Positions 1-11,828 of a stretch of DNA of 64,000 nt are shown here, piece after piece (the stretch's first letter is position 1; the number at the start of each line of letters is the position of its first letter). Below the pieces are notes generated by a model that saw nothing but the letters and a program-made list of their open reading frames with translations, made no database searches and was not told the origin of the DNA. The DNA is from Calonectria ilicicola. Taxonomy: Eukaryota; Ascomycota; Sordariomycetes; Hypocreales; Nectriaceae. The translations under genes were made by a program, and so were the position numbers. The DNA lies in contig CP085827.1 in assembly GCA_020809705.1 (NCBI GenBank), positions 7,440,001 to 7,504,000 of the forward strand. Reading direction: 5' to 3'.

Positions 1-1055
1 TTGCCCTCAAAAGGTTAGTTTAATCCCAATCTATACCTATAAATAAGTCACTGAACATGTGCCCAGCTTGCTGGCCTGATGATTCTCGTGATATTCTTCA
101 CACGCTTAAATTCCTCGGTATACAGACGCCCGTGCTGGGGATCGGACATTCCTTCGGCGGAGGATCAATGTGCGTTTATGAGGGAAAATGATGATGCCAT
201 CTCGCTAATCCATGTTCTCCGAAGGTGCCATGCATGCATGATGGAGCCAGATGCATTCTTCGCAACTATCTTCATCGAGCCCATTCTATTTCAGATGAAG
301 GAGCAAACCGAGCAAGTTGCGCGGATGACTCTGAGGCGACGAGATGCATGGGCCTCACTGTAAGTTCAGTTAGCGCAATGCAAAATGAAAACGAAGCTAA
401 TTGGCTAAGGGACCAAGTTACATCAGCCTTTGGGAGTAGCAAGAGCCTCCGAGATTGGGACAAACGTCAATTGCAGGTTTACATCGTAAGTTTGACTCTG
501 GCGAAATGCTATGATTGCCTCAGTGCTGACCTTGGTTCAAGGACCATGGTACTTTTCCTACCGAAAAAGGCAATCCCTCATCAACGCGAGTGCTCAAGAC
601 ACCCAAAGAGCAAGAGGCGGTAAGTGCCAAAGAAACCCGAAAAAAGTTTTTTTCGTCTTTTTTTTTTCCCGCGCGCCCCGAAAGTAGTTTGGTACCAAAG
701 CTCGGTCACCCTGCTCACTACCTGTATCCCCCCTTTAGGCCACTTACCTTGCTGCACCACACCCTGAGATTCTTGACCTCCTTTCTCAATCTAAAGGATA
801 CCATCGCTTCATCTGGGGGTCGAAGAGCAAAGTTATGTAAGCTTACTTCCTTCATTGATCCAGGCTCGGGGTCACATTAACAGTGGACTTAGATCTCGTG
901 CAGACCGAGAATCAGTGGATCAAATTATCCACCCGCCATCGGCCTCGTTGGTGATTGATGGAGCCGACCACTTGGTAAGTCCGCCCGCATCAGATACCGA
1001 ACGAATCGGCTGGTTTACCAAGTGCCCCGTGTTAGATTCCCATGACGCACCCTGA
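1..1055 (+). CDS. AKT2-like alpha/beta hydrolase (5' partial)
   Basis: This is the 3' part of a fungal alpha/beta-hydrolase gene entering from the left edge. Joining exons 1-13, 67-169, 225-359, 410-485, 542-619, 739-836 and 884-1055 gives one open frame. The nucleophile elbow GIGHSFGGGSM is encoded near 140-170. The segment FFATIFIEPILF follows, and the C-terminal catalytic-His region VIDGADHLV lies near 945-978. Introns are 47-119 nt and most carry a CTAAY/CTGAC branch point. The layout resembles AKT2-type esterase/lipase proteins of Alternaria host-selective toxin clusters and related peroxisomal fungal hydrolases; that resemblance is from memory. Several single-frame ORFs here are only fragments of this spliced gene. 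The last exon could instead end in another intron at 975, so the C-terminus is uncertain. Substrate unknown. Confidence 0.7.
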
Positions 1056-1588
1056 GACGCTATCCAGGGTTATCGGAAACTTGATACTTGATCTTTTCGT
1101 ATTTTCCCCACAGTCGAAGCTTTAGACGGTCGGATTGAACCACGGGATTTCACGGAAATTCCGTGAATGCACGGGAACGGAGCCTTGTTGGCTTGCTTTG
1201 TCCGGCGCTAGCCACAACCCCCCAGCGTCAAGGAGTGGTCGGCTTAGCCAAGTTTGGCTTCCCCCTTCTTAGCGGCGTTAGGAAATGCGGGGGAGGGTCA
1301 TCGGCAATGCGCGTTGGTGTGGGGTTGGTTTGCGGAGGGGGAGGATGACCCGAATAACGCCTGGGGAAGCTGGTCGCTTCCAACCCCGATAGAGTTACTA
1401 GTCTGTTAGCTAGCTATTAATCTGTCGAATCAAAGCAGTTTCTTTAGCCTTTCTCCATGTCATGCTTAGTCCGCCACTCTTTCCATGACTCTTTCAATGG
1501 GCTGCCCAACAAGTTGATTCCAAAATCTCTGACCTCTTTTGACCCCATTCCACTATCATCAACATTCAACCACATTACCCCAAAAGCC
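1056..1588. promoter_or_regulatory. Promoter region of the Zn2Cys6 regulator
   Basis: No gene is visible here. The stretch lies between the hydrolase stop and the regulator start. It holds a 19-bp near-palindrome at 1149-1167 and repeated CACGG words (1141, 1151, 1170). A GC-rich run without a convincing ORF follows at 1190-1400. Confidence 0.5.
1149..1167. promoter_or_regulatory. Inverted repeat containing CGG-N5-CCG
   Basis: Nine-base arms TTCACGGAA and TTCCGTGAA are separated by one A. The core is CGG-N5-CCG, the kind of inverted CGG pair bound by dimeric Zn2Cys6 factors. It sits about 420 bp upstream of the Zn2Cys6 gene, so autoregulation is possible. Binding is inferred. Confidence 0.45.
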
Positions 1589-4565
1589 ATGGCCACAGAA
1601 AATAAAACCGAGCCTTCGAGTATTGACGACAGCATAGCTGTGGCTGACACGGAGATCAACAAAGCGCAAAGCGCGTTCAGCACTGCCGACGCGTCCGAGG
1701 ATCCAGGCAGTAAGAAAACCCACGAAAGAAGTGAGGATGCGCCGGGAAGCCCAAATTCGCCAAAACCAGTAGCAAAAAAAATTAAAAGAGGGAAATACAT
1801 TTCTAGAGCATGGTGCGAGCCTTTTCAGAATAAAATCGGCCTTCGCCGACCGACCGGATGCTTTGCTGACGATTCGGATGATCCAGCACATCATGCCAAC
1901 AACGAAAGATCAAGGTAACTAAAACGTCCATGTCTCTTATCTCAGTAAAATTCTAACCCCTCCCGAGTGCGAAGGTGGAGCACCTTGTGCGCAGTGTATT
2001 GCTAAGAAACGACCTTGTTTTTCTGCTCCAAGAGGCCTCAAGCCGGGGCAGGATCAAAGAGGACGCGCTTATAGTACCGGCGAATCGGAATCTATTATCA
2101 ACGCAGAATCAAGGTATGTTTATCATTCCCCAGAAATTTTGTGTTTATTAATAGTGATTCCATCAGTATCTCAAATTCCCAGCTGCTGGCACGCCTGGTT
2201 GAAGTCGAGCGCCGATTAAACATGAGACCATCAAATGTTCATGATCCCCTCGTCGTCAGGAACCCATCGTATGCGCACAGCCACCCAGGTGCAGTAGATG
2301 ATCACCAAACACCGGTCAATGCTGAGCTGCAAGACGTATTGGAGCCCGATGGCCAAACTTTCGCTGGAGAGATTTCAATGGCGCCAGCCTTTAAGGATTC
2401 CAATGATGGCGCTGATACCTCTAGAGGCCCTTCTGGAGCTTTACATGGTGGCTTCTCATCTGAGTCGCCCCTCCAGACAAATACATCTGGAGAAAAGTCG
2501 ACGCGCAAAGTTAGAGCCTGGTTGGAAGGTGCCCTGAGTCAACATGGTGTCGTTGCAGATGAAAACGACTGGAGACAATACTTGCAGACGTTCATGGACG
2601 AGATACACATTATGTATCCAATACTGCACCCCCCAACCATTTGGGAAACCTTCAATGAGATATGGGAGTACTCTGCTCTGTGGCCAATGACAAATACGGC
2701 TGAAAGGGAGCACAAGAGGATGTCAGTGGCTCTAGTTTGCTTCTGTCTTGCCTTGGGTCGCTGCAGCGTGTCGACAAGGATGACTGACGCAAACGGAGTC
2801 CATTCCGCAGGTTGGACGTTGTATAGTGTCGGTATTTATCTGATGCAAGATACAGTGGAAATGAGCAATACCGCCTCAAAGTCGTTGCTTACTCTGCAAA
2901 TATTGGTGATGAGAGTAAGCGAATTCGCCCAGTGTACAAGCAGAGGGGATTAAAAGAAATTGTTAACGCAACTAGGTTCTCTACTTGTTCCGACTCGACG
3001 CTACGCAGCGAGCAGCACGACTTCTAGCTCTCAGCATCTCAAATGCCCATATAATCGGGTTACATCGACAAAGCACTCTCGACAGTATGCCAGTCTTCCA
3101 AGGTCAGATGTATTGCCGTGCTTGGTGGGCTATCTATGTTCTCGACCGACGCCTCGCAATCGAATCCGGCCGTCCTTACCTGATACAAGATAGCAACATT
3201 GACACAACGATGCCTCTAGAGCTGAGCGATGAATGGCTCAGTCGGCATAAGTCCAACAAAGAGGCAGCTACAGTCCTCCAGGCACAAATTGAAGCCGAAG
3301 GATCTGGGAATTCTGTCACTGCGATGCCTTATCTGATAGCTATGGTTCGTTTCTCTCGAGTCGTAGGCAAAGCATGGGAGCTGCTATATGGAGTCAAATC
3401 CTCTGGTCCATCCTCTTCAGCCATGATCGAATATGCGGATACGGTTCTTTGCAACTTACAAGACACATTACCAAAAGACCTATCGTACGATCCAAAAGTA
3501 CTTCCGGATATTCAATTTCGGAATAGATGGCGATGGCAAGTGAAACAAACCATGCTCTTATACATCGTAAGTGATATCGACAGTAACCTTTCCGTTTCGT
3601 TTTACTAAGAAGCGTTATAGTGTACAACCTTCCTCCGATTATTGATGAGGCGACCTTTTACCTCGAATACGAAGCCCTCGGACGGTCCAGAAGACGACGA
3701 GCTCGAGTCTGTGACTATTTGCGCAAGCTTGGCATCTAGAATATTGGGTGCGCATGAAAGCATTGAGGAAGCCGCCCTCAAATATTGTTTTCCGTTTAGC
3801 CATTACCTGACCAGTGCCACAATGGTAATGGTCGGACTTGTGACAAAGGAACCAAGTCTGAAAAGAAGATACAGAAGCGTAATACTAGCAGCCACTCGGT
3901 CATTGAACATGTATTGCCACAGTATCTGGGTGTCTGGAAAAATGATGCGATATGTCTCTAGATTGACATCGCTTGCGCAAAGAACTCTTGGGGATAATAT
4001 ACAGGAAGAGTATTCTCAAAATCCAGATCAAGATGGTCAGTTTGATGACATGCAGCAACTCACGCCACAATCAGATAGCATCGAGCCAGGGCAATCTACA
4101 AGCTCTAGAAGCACCCGCCCTAAGCCGAACGGCGAGACCACAATGGACGGCTCGCAGAATCCGCGTGGATTTGGACGGCGTGACAGTGTGATGTCTCGAG
4201 GCAGTGTCTATAGCACTCTGGCATCTAGGAGGGCACCGGAAAGATCTAACATCGATGAGGCTACAATGTGGTCTATAGGCACCGATGGACAACGACCCGA
4301 TGTCCCTGACTGGGCCATGTCAGACTTCAACTTTGAGTCTGTCATTACTGACGAATGCTCGAAAGTCTCTCCTTTGGGATTGTCGGCGGTACCTGGGGAC
4401 GCAATCTCTGGGCATTTACATGGATGCACAATGGAGATAGACAGGGATATGGACCAGGCGATCTTCGGTACTGTGGGCGCCAAAAGTCTCTTTGACCTTG
4501 ATGCCGACATGGAACAAGCGATAATGAATCTTTGTACGACGTCAAATAATGGATTTAGCATGTAA
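1589..4565 (+). CDS. Zn2Cys6 fungal-type transcription factor
   Basis: Likely pathway activator of the left block, about 893 aa. The proposed exons are 1589-1812, 1887-1914, 1968-2113, 2167-2914, 2976-3566 and 3621-4565. Only after splicing does the binuclear zinc cluster appear. It reads C-x2-C-x6-C-x5-C-x2-C-x6-C (CTSCQQRKIKCEGGAPC followed by AQCIAKKRPC) and is spread over three exons. A short coiled-coil dimerisation segment (SQLLARLVEVERRLN) follows. The fungal-specific transcription factor middle-homology region contains AWWAIYVLDRRLAIESGRP. The C-terminal 200 residues are Ser/Asp-rich and probably an activation region. The start at 1589 was chosen for its context and position before the zinc cluster; an in-frame ATG at 1457 is possible. 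Unspliced reading would wrongly suggest a broken zinc finger. Confidence 0.85.
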
Positions 4566-4701
4566 ATAATGATGAATAGTATAAATCAGAAAATCTACTA
4601 GCGCAAATGGTCTAGAGTGGAAATTGAAGATATATAACATGCGTTGTATTTACTACCTGATACAAAACGTATCCAGGAGTATAAATTCCAATGAAAATAA
4701 T

Positions 4702-6810
4702 CTACAACTTGGTTGATCGAGCAAGACCCTCTATCTTAGTTGATGGATGGTTTGGCCCCCTGTTGAGTTTGGCAGGAAGCATGCGTCGCAAAATTTTTCC
4801 AGCGGGACTTTTTTAAAAGACGTCAGAACGATTTTTCTCGCTTTAGTTGATACCTAACGGATAAACTTACTTTCGAGGAATTACTGGGAGGATGGATACT
4901 CCGCCGGTGAGATATTTGTATTTTGCGACCTTGGAGTTGACATAATTTACCACTTCAGCTTTAAGCTTTTCCTGTTCTTTTGAATCGCACACATCAGTAG
5001 TGATATATGCAACTGGAATTTCTGATGTGCCGTGGTCGTTGTAGACACCACACACAGCGGCGTCATTAACCATCGGGTGAGTTATAAGAATTGCCTCAAG
5101 CTCAGCTGGGGCGACCTGGTGTCTAAAGGCAAATTGTAAGTCAAAATTGGATAGCTGGAATAAATAAGAATCCTTACCCTTTCACTTTTATCATCTCCTT
5201 AGCTCGGTCGACGATAAAAAGGTAACCATTATCATCCACATATCCAATGTCACCAGTTCTCATAAATCCATCGGAGGTCATATAATTTGCGGCTTGGCCA
5301 TCACTTTCAACATAACCTTGCATAATATTTGGGCCTCGTATGATGAACTCTCCGGTCGTTGCATCTATGAAACCTGTTAGCTTCTAACTCCCGAGCACAT
5401 GAGCTGTGAGCTCACCATTCCCGCCCTCATCAACTATGCGCATTTCAATTCCGGGGAGGAGTTTCCCAATTGTTCCAGGGATATGGGTCTCATCTTCCCT
5501 CTGGGATGCGACACTGGGGCTTGCCTCAGTCATCCCGTACCATGAAGTTACGGCACAGCCGAATCGTCTGGATAATTCGTCTGCTTGCCGTTGGTTCAAG
5601 GGCGCGGCAGCATTGATCAAACATTTGACGGAGGAATAGTCGCCCTTAGAAGCAAGAGGGTTCTTCAACAACTCAAGTGCGATAGGCGGCACAACGTTAA
5701 TATGAGTGACTTATTCGAGTTAGTTAGAACCATGGAGATGGGATGTTGTGCTGCTCACTCTTGTGAAGCTTTACTGCTTCTAGCAAGGGCCCCAGCTCAA
5801 ATCTTTTGAAAACAACAATTGGAGCACCCTAAAACAAATTTGGTAAGCATGGCTGTTTCTAGTTCCGCTTAGGTTTCATTACAAACCTGACAAATATATT
5901 GACAAGAGAATCCAGCTAGGCCGAGGATATGGAAGAATGGCACAATCAAGGCAAGCACCGTACTTTCATTAAACATTCCTCGAAGCCCCTGTGATTGCTG
6001 AAAGATATTTGCCACGATGTTTCCATGACTGAGTCGTACTCCCTTGACCATTCCTGACGTTCCAGAGCTGAAACAGATAAATGCTAGTTGCTTTGCGGCT
6101 GCCCCGGGGGTGAGTTTAGGCGGTTCAAACTCAGCGGAGCCATTTTCAATAATTTGTTCTACTCCTAATGATTGAGAAACTCCTATCTCGGCTTGATCAG
6201 AGTCCCAGATATAAAGCGTGGGTTTCTGATGTGAACCAGGAAGCATCTTCAATGCTGCTGCCAACTTAGGAAGCAGCGCTTTCTCAACTAAGACAAATTT
6301 TGGCTTGCTAAGACTTATGGCATGCAAAAGCTCCTGTTTATCGTCAATATCGTCAATAGTGGTTTGAAATTTAGCAAGATGACCCAATACATACATTTGG
6401 CTCGTATATGGGATTCAGAGCCGAAACCACTGCTCCAGTTGCAAGAATTCCATGTACACAAACAGGATAGAAATTCTATAGTTAATGTAAACGGTTAACT
6501 TATATCTAGTAGCCTGATAATTTGGTTATTCTTATGAATTGAAACCTACTTTGTTGGTGGATAAGATGCCAACTACGTCTCCGTGGACGAGCCCAATCTC
6601 ATCTTTGAGATAGCGGGCAATCTTCCGGACGCCTGCCCTGAAACTGCCGTACGTAAATGATACTTCTCCAGATATACCGTCGATTATTGCTGGTTTGTTT
6701 GGCGAACAGTTATTCAGATTATAATTCAGTAGCAGCTCTGTTAAGGTCGCATCTTTAGGGTAGTCCAGCGACTCTTTGTTCCGGTAAATCAAATTAGCCA
6801 TGTTTGACAT
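4702..6810 (-). CDS. 4-coumarate:CoA-ligase-like acyl-CoA synthetase
   Basis: ANL-superfamily enzyme that activates a carboxylic acid as an acyl-AMP and then a CoA thioester. Eight exons (6810-6550, 6475-6395, 6333-5887, 5828-5759, 5709-5416, 5364-5178, 5122-4871, 4807-4702) give 565 aa. Visible motifs are the AMP-binding loop SSGTSGMVKG, the GMTE block in SWYGMTEASP, the TGD hinge region in RTGDIGYVDDNGY, VDRAKEMIKVKG, and the C-terminal catalytic-lysine motif PAGKILRR. The protein ends in Thr-Lys-Leu, a PTS1-like peroxisomal signal. It is divergently transcribed from the PRISE reductase across 378 bp. The start could also be the in-frame ATG at 6801. Similar ligases activate polyketide or fatty side chains in toxin clusters (AKT1 type). 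Substrate unknown. Confidence 0.88.
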
Positions 6811-7188
6811 TTGAAATTGGTATATTGACAGCAGAATTCAACAATCGAAAAAGGAAGTCAGCTTTACTAAAAGTCCGGTTCGCTACTAAAAGCTCCGTGA
6901 TTTTGGCGGGCTGTGGATGATCCGGGGCTTCCACCGCCGCCGCCCCGCAATCGTGTTCCGAAATCCCGGACTCCGTAATCCGTGTACCGGGTAGTCAATT
7001 CAATGACCGGAATTGACTTTGATGACCGGATAACAGATTGGCAAGGCTCCTTTCTGTGTTGTTTGATTTATTAGGAAGTGAATCTCTTCCCAATTCTGAA
7101 GGTATCAGTATTCATCACATTTCCTCCCCATCACTCAAATTTCACAGCTTTATCTATCATTTTTAGACTTGATCTAAGATCTTCCATC
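6811..7188. promoter_or_regulatory. Bidirectional promoter, CoA ligase / PRISE reductase
   Basis: This 378-bp region is shared by two divergent genes. It carries five CCG triplets spaced 7-8 bp apart (6958-6990), an inverted repeat GTCAATT-N10-AATTGAC (6994-7000 and 7011-7017), and a direct repeat ATGACCGGA (7003, 7022). All are candidate Zn2Cys6 operator elements, inferred from pattern only. Confidence 0.55.
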
Positions 7189-8651
7189 ATGTCTCCTCCA
7201 CGTGGAAAAGTCGCCTTCGTCACTGGTGCTAACGGAATTACTGGAAATGCAATCATCGAGCATCTCATTAGACAGCCGTCGACTGAGTGGTCAAAAATCA
7301 TCATCACTTCGAGAAGAACACCCACGCAAGTCTTCTGGCAAGACCCTCGCATTCGATTCATTCCTCTTGATTTTCTAAAACCAGTTGAAGAGCTTATTGA
7401 AACAATGGCTCCTGTTTGTCATGATGTCACACACGCATTTTTTGCCTCCTATGTGCATCATGCAGATTTTAAAAAGCTTCGGGAATACAACGTTCCACTC
7501 TTCAGTAAATTTCTCATTTCTATCGACACTGTTGCAGCAAAGACTCTCCAGCGAGTCTGTTTGAGCACTGGAGGGAAGGTATTACTCTACAACCCATATT
7601 GTGTATTTGAGCACGGCTGACCAAGGTAGCATTACGGTGTCCATCTTGGGCCTGTCGAGGTGCCAATTCATGAAGGCATGCAGCGTTACGACGATCGAGG
7701 CGAAAACTTTTACTACCAGCAAGAAGACTTTTTGTTTAGTCTGGCCGCAGAGAGGGCATGGGACTGGAATGTGATCCGTCCCAATGCAATCATTGGATTT
7801 ACTCCAGCCGGTATGAATAAGTTCTTTTTATCGTGGTCTGGGTCTCCTTCTAACGAATATTTGTTAGGAAATGGGATGTCTTCCGCGCTCACTCTCGCAA
7901 TCTACATCCTCTGTTGCCGTGAGATTGGACAGGTCCCAGTGTTCCCTGGTAATAAGTTCTTTTACAATGCTGTTGATGACTCGTCGTACGCCCCTAGCCT
8001 GGCAGACATGAACGTCTGGGCGGCTACCGGAGAGCACACAAAGAATGAGGCCTTCAACCATACAAATGGAGATGTAATTGTGTGGAAGTACTTTTGGCCC
8101 AAAATTGCTGACTACTTCGGTGTCGAGGTTTGTGAAACATATACTCCCATATTTTCACTTTCCCACTCTAATGATTCCAATAGATTCCCGATGAGCAGGA
8201 ATGGACAGCAAATGGCGAAACTCAACGCATGGAGCACAACTTCCTCATGACCGAATGGGCTAAAGGAAAGGACCCTATCTGGAAGAAGGTAGTAGAGAAG
8301 TACGGTGGAAATCCAGAGGCCTTCAATTGGGGCACTTGGGATTTCTTTGATTGGGCTGTTGGCAAGGCTTGGTACACTATCGGTTCCGTGTCCAAGGCGC
8401 GAAAATTTGGATGGACAAGATATGATGATTCTTATGAGGCCTGGATCGAGACCTTTCGTTCTTTTGAGAACGCTGGTGTTCTTCCATTTCAAAGTTCACA
8501 ACGTTCGCTTAAACTCGATAGTTCAGTCAAGCTTCTTCCTCACCCAGCAGATCGAGTGGTTGCTCGGGAGGTCGTAGTTGCAAAGGGCCATAAATCAAAT
8601 GGCGTGAACGGCCATTCTGCACGGGACTCTGCGGTGGAGCTACTGGATTAG
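7189..8651 (+). CDS. PRISE-type short-chain dehydrogenase/reductase
   Basis: NAD(P)H-dependent enzyme of the progesterone 5-beta-reductase/iridoid-synthase-like (PRISE) extended SDR group, which typically reduces an activated C=C bond. Exons 7189-7578, 7630-8127 and 8184-8651 give 451 aa. The cofactor loop GANGITGNAI is at residues about 14-23, followed by TSRR. The catalytic-region signature HYGVHLGP appears across the first splice junction, followed by VIRPNAIIGF. The C-terminal half has the WxxGKDPIWxK pattern seen in fungal members. The start ATG at 7189 directly precedes the Rossmann strand; the frame is open further upstream without good homology. It shares a promoter with the CoA ligase, suggesting that the two act on the same intermediate. 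Substrate unknown. Confidence 0.85.
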
Positions 8652-9476
8652 AATAGGTCAACTTTTTCGATTTTCTTTTCAATATATACTTGGCATTCAT
8701 TATTCAACGGTAGTCGCAAACTTGAACTTCTAGCTCTGCTATTCTAACTTCATGAAATTGATATAATGGTCCGAGCGGAGATTTAAGTTCGACTAATATA
8801 TTAAAAATGTATGACATTTACTCCAAGTCCACCTTGAATGTAATACTGCGTACGATTAGCTCAATAGTAGGGTAGAAATTAGCTAATCGCCACAATTCTT
8901 GCATGTATTCATTAAAACATGGTAAAGGTAACGTAGAATTTCGCTAGTAGCCTTTGCATAGATTGTAACTTTAAACTCATTAGCTATTACCTCCGAGTTC
9001 AAGTGATAGAAGAGGGGAGACGGAACTTTAAACCTTAACCCCGTCTAGGAGGATCAAACTCGGTAAAATCTCAACCCCAGATTCCGTCGCTAGTGCTTTC
9101 ACGGGAACTAGTCCTAGGCGCCTTACTTTTTGTGGTCAAGTTGGGTTTGCGTGTCTCAGCTGGAAGCATTTTCCCGGAAGGAGCGGAATTATCATCGGTT
9201 ACTGGTTAAAATAATACTTGATCTCACGTGGGAATGTCACATTAACATGGAAATGAGCTCCGTTCCCTCACCGGATCTTAGTCGAGACCTCCGCAATTTC
9301 GACTTCGATACTAAGGGAAAATCCCCATTGATCCGAACTTTAAGCTAACGGAGCTTCTGGCGATGTGTATTTGAAGGGGGAATATCAGGTTCGCGGATAG
9401 ACATAAATTGGAATATTCCTGTAACATCTTGGTTAAAAACAATACGAAACTTCGCTCACAAAAAGTAAAATCGTTA
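8652..9476. promoter_or_regulatory. Intergenic region and MFS promoter
   Basis: No gene seen. The region holds CACGGGAAC at 9100-9108, a word also found in the regulator's own promoter (1170-1178). It also holds CGG-N6-CGG near 9175-9186 and a CACGTG at 9225-9230. Confidence 0.4.
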
Positions 9477-11218
9477 ATGACAATGGAAAAACCAGAGGTT
9501 GAACACATCTCATCTGATATTGAAAGGGCGATAAATCATCAGAATCCCGAACCTGTACCGCAGGCAGCGAGGACTGAAGCTGGTGTTATCCTCAGTGTTG
9601 ATGCAGGTGGTGAATCTACGCTACGCCTAGCCAAAGATGGCCACGTAAGTTTAAATTCTTCATTTCAGATCGATCTCGTATTTAACCCGGGCAAATTATT
9701 TTGCAGACCGTACTTCTTCCACAGCCAACCGATGATATCAGCGACCCGTTAAACTGGCCCACATGGAAGAAACATGCCATTCTTTTCACAGTTGCCTGGG
9801 GGGCCTTTTGTGCGGACTTCACATCTGCCGCAGGTAGCGCTCCCATTATTATACAGGCAGAAGAATGGCAAGAAAGTATCGACAAAGTGAACGATACAAA
9901 TAGCATCAATGTTTTGATGATGTGAGCTTATTCATCCAGATTGTGGATATTGGTCTGACATGTGCAGGGCACTTGGCGGTATCATTTGGGTGCCTCTCAC
10001 TTCCATCATTGGAAGAGCACCAACACTTTTCTGGTCCAATTTCTTCGGCTTGCTGTTCTCGATTGGGACAGCAGTATCGCCTAACTTTACTACCTTCTAT
10101 GCCATGCGAGCACTTACTGGACTTTTTATCACGTCTTCACAGACTATTTCAATAGCATTCATCAAAGACATGTTTTTCCTTCATGAAAGGGCTCGAAAAA
10201 TCGGTCTCTGGGCTTTGCTATACATTAGTTCCCCTTTCTGGGGCCCGCTTGTTGGTTATTTTGTGATCGGCGGCACACACAAATGGGAAGACGTTTTTTG
10301 GGTCTGCGTTGGAGCATGTGGGATTGACATGATTCTGATATTCTCCTTCCTTGACGAAACATGGTATAATCGCGATATTCCAGTTGATCGACAGCCACCC
10401 CGGGGCAACAGCTTTATTTCCAGGGTTTCTAGGATCATTGGTGTATGGGAGTTCCAGTGTCGTGACTTCTACTACATGAGTGTTCTCGATTCCTTCAAGA
10501 AATTCTTCTTGATGCTCACTAAGCCAGCAATGTTTCTGGTTCTATTTGCTTAGTTAGTAGCATTCACATACTGATCAAGTCATCGTGCTAATAATGTGAC
10601 AGTTTGCTATGCTTTGCCTGGGCAATCGGTATCAATATTACCACTGCAATTCTATTTACAACCCCGAGAGAGTTTGGTGGCTATGGGTATTCTTACACTA
10701 GTGTTGGTTATCTGTACTTTTCGCCGATTGTAGGTATTCTTCTCGGTGAGGTATTTGGTCATTATGCGAACGACTATCTCGCCCACCGGTATGTGAAGAA
10801 ACACAAGGGCGTGTTCGAGCCAGAGGCTAGACTTGTCATGATTTATTTATCCGCCATTGCTATGATTGGGGGACTTGTTTTGCTCGGCCAAGGCTTACAC
10901 CACCATCTGTCAGTAGCAGCGATTATCATGGGTTGGGGTTTGCACAGTTTCGGAATCATGACGACTTCGGTTGCAGTGTCTGCATATGTCTTAGATTCGT
11001 ATCCAACAGCTGCTGCTGAGGTCTCTGGTTGGTCTAATTTTGCCCGAGCCATTGGGGGATTTAGTGTTGGGTACTTTCAAGAGGAATGGGGTGCAAAGGT
11101 AGGATATGACGCAAGTTTTGGGACTCAAGCTGGAATTGTTGCATTCAGTATGATTCTTGTCGCCATTGTCCATAAATATGGACACTACCTCAGAGTCAGG
11201 GCGGGGCCAGTCAAATAA
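9477..11218 (+). CDS. MFS transporter
   Basis: Major-facilitator membrane carrier, probably exporting the left-block product or importing a substrate. Exons 9477-9644, 9707-9921, 9968-10552 and 10603-11218 give 527 aa. The N-terminal cytosolic tail leads into the DPLNWPTWKK motif that precedes TM1 in fungal drug:H+ antiporter-like proteins. Hydrophobic spans follow, such as ILFTVAWGAF, FFGLLFSIGTAV, IGLWALLYISSPFWGPLVGY, YLYFSPIVGILLGEVFGHY and AAIIMGWGLHSFGIM. The cytoplasmic loop between the two halves is short. Start is taken at 9477 (M-T-M-E-K-P); 9483 or 9408 are in frame. The downstream P450 is convergent. Confidence 0.87.
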
Positions 11219-11828
11219 CTTAGTTTTGTGCCTCAATAGGCGCCATAAATAGGAGCCGAAATTCAAGGTTGTGTTGTACAGAGAATTAAGTTGATTTTAT
11301 CTTGCTCGGGCGAATCATATATGGCCAAACTTAGTTGTATCTGCCACCGTTGTGGCTTTGGAGCTCCCTCTTGGTCGAGCCCACGATTTGCCAAAAAAGA
11401 AGCCGAAGTGTATTTTTTGTCCAGTCCGAAAGTTGCGGGTTTGGTGGCCTTGTCAGTGTACTTGAGATCTATCTAAAGTCAACATTTAAATTTCCGAGGT
11501 GCCAACGGAAGTCATCGTCACACCGCGAAATGAACGCGTCTTGTTTGACTTTTTTTTTTGTCGTGGTTCAACATACCAAAAACCCTTACATAGATATCTT
11601 TTAGGGACCCAAAACATGTGGATCAGGAGTTTTCTTTTTTCTCTTATCTATCCACCATAGTAATGGACCTGTATAATAGAGATTGGCTAAGCTGACTCGC
11701 TACTGACTTTGTCGTATCATAATTTGGTAACTAGATCCTTACACCAATAATATTCCCGATTTCTTCTCATTCTTAGTTCAATTCCATGCCTGGCCAGTTG
11801 AAGCTGGATTGCGGATCACTTGTTTCAC
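11219..11828. other. Convergent intergenic spacer
   Basis: These are the 3' flanks of the convergent MFS and P450 genes. There is a poly-T run near 11551-11562. I see no coding or RNA gene here. Confidence 0.4.

Noticed and set aside
1457..1918. Zinc-cluster gene appearing broken (Cys replaced by Phe in the unspliced ORF)
   Set aside because: Splicing 1813-1886 and 1915-1967 restores a perfect six-cysteine cluster.
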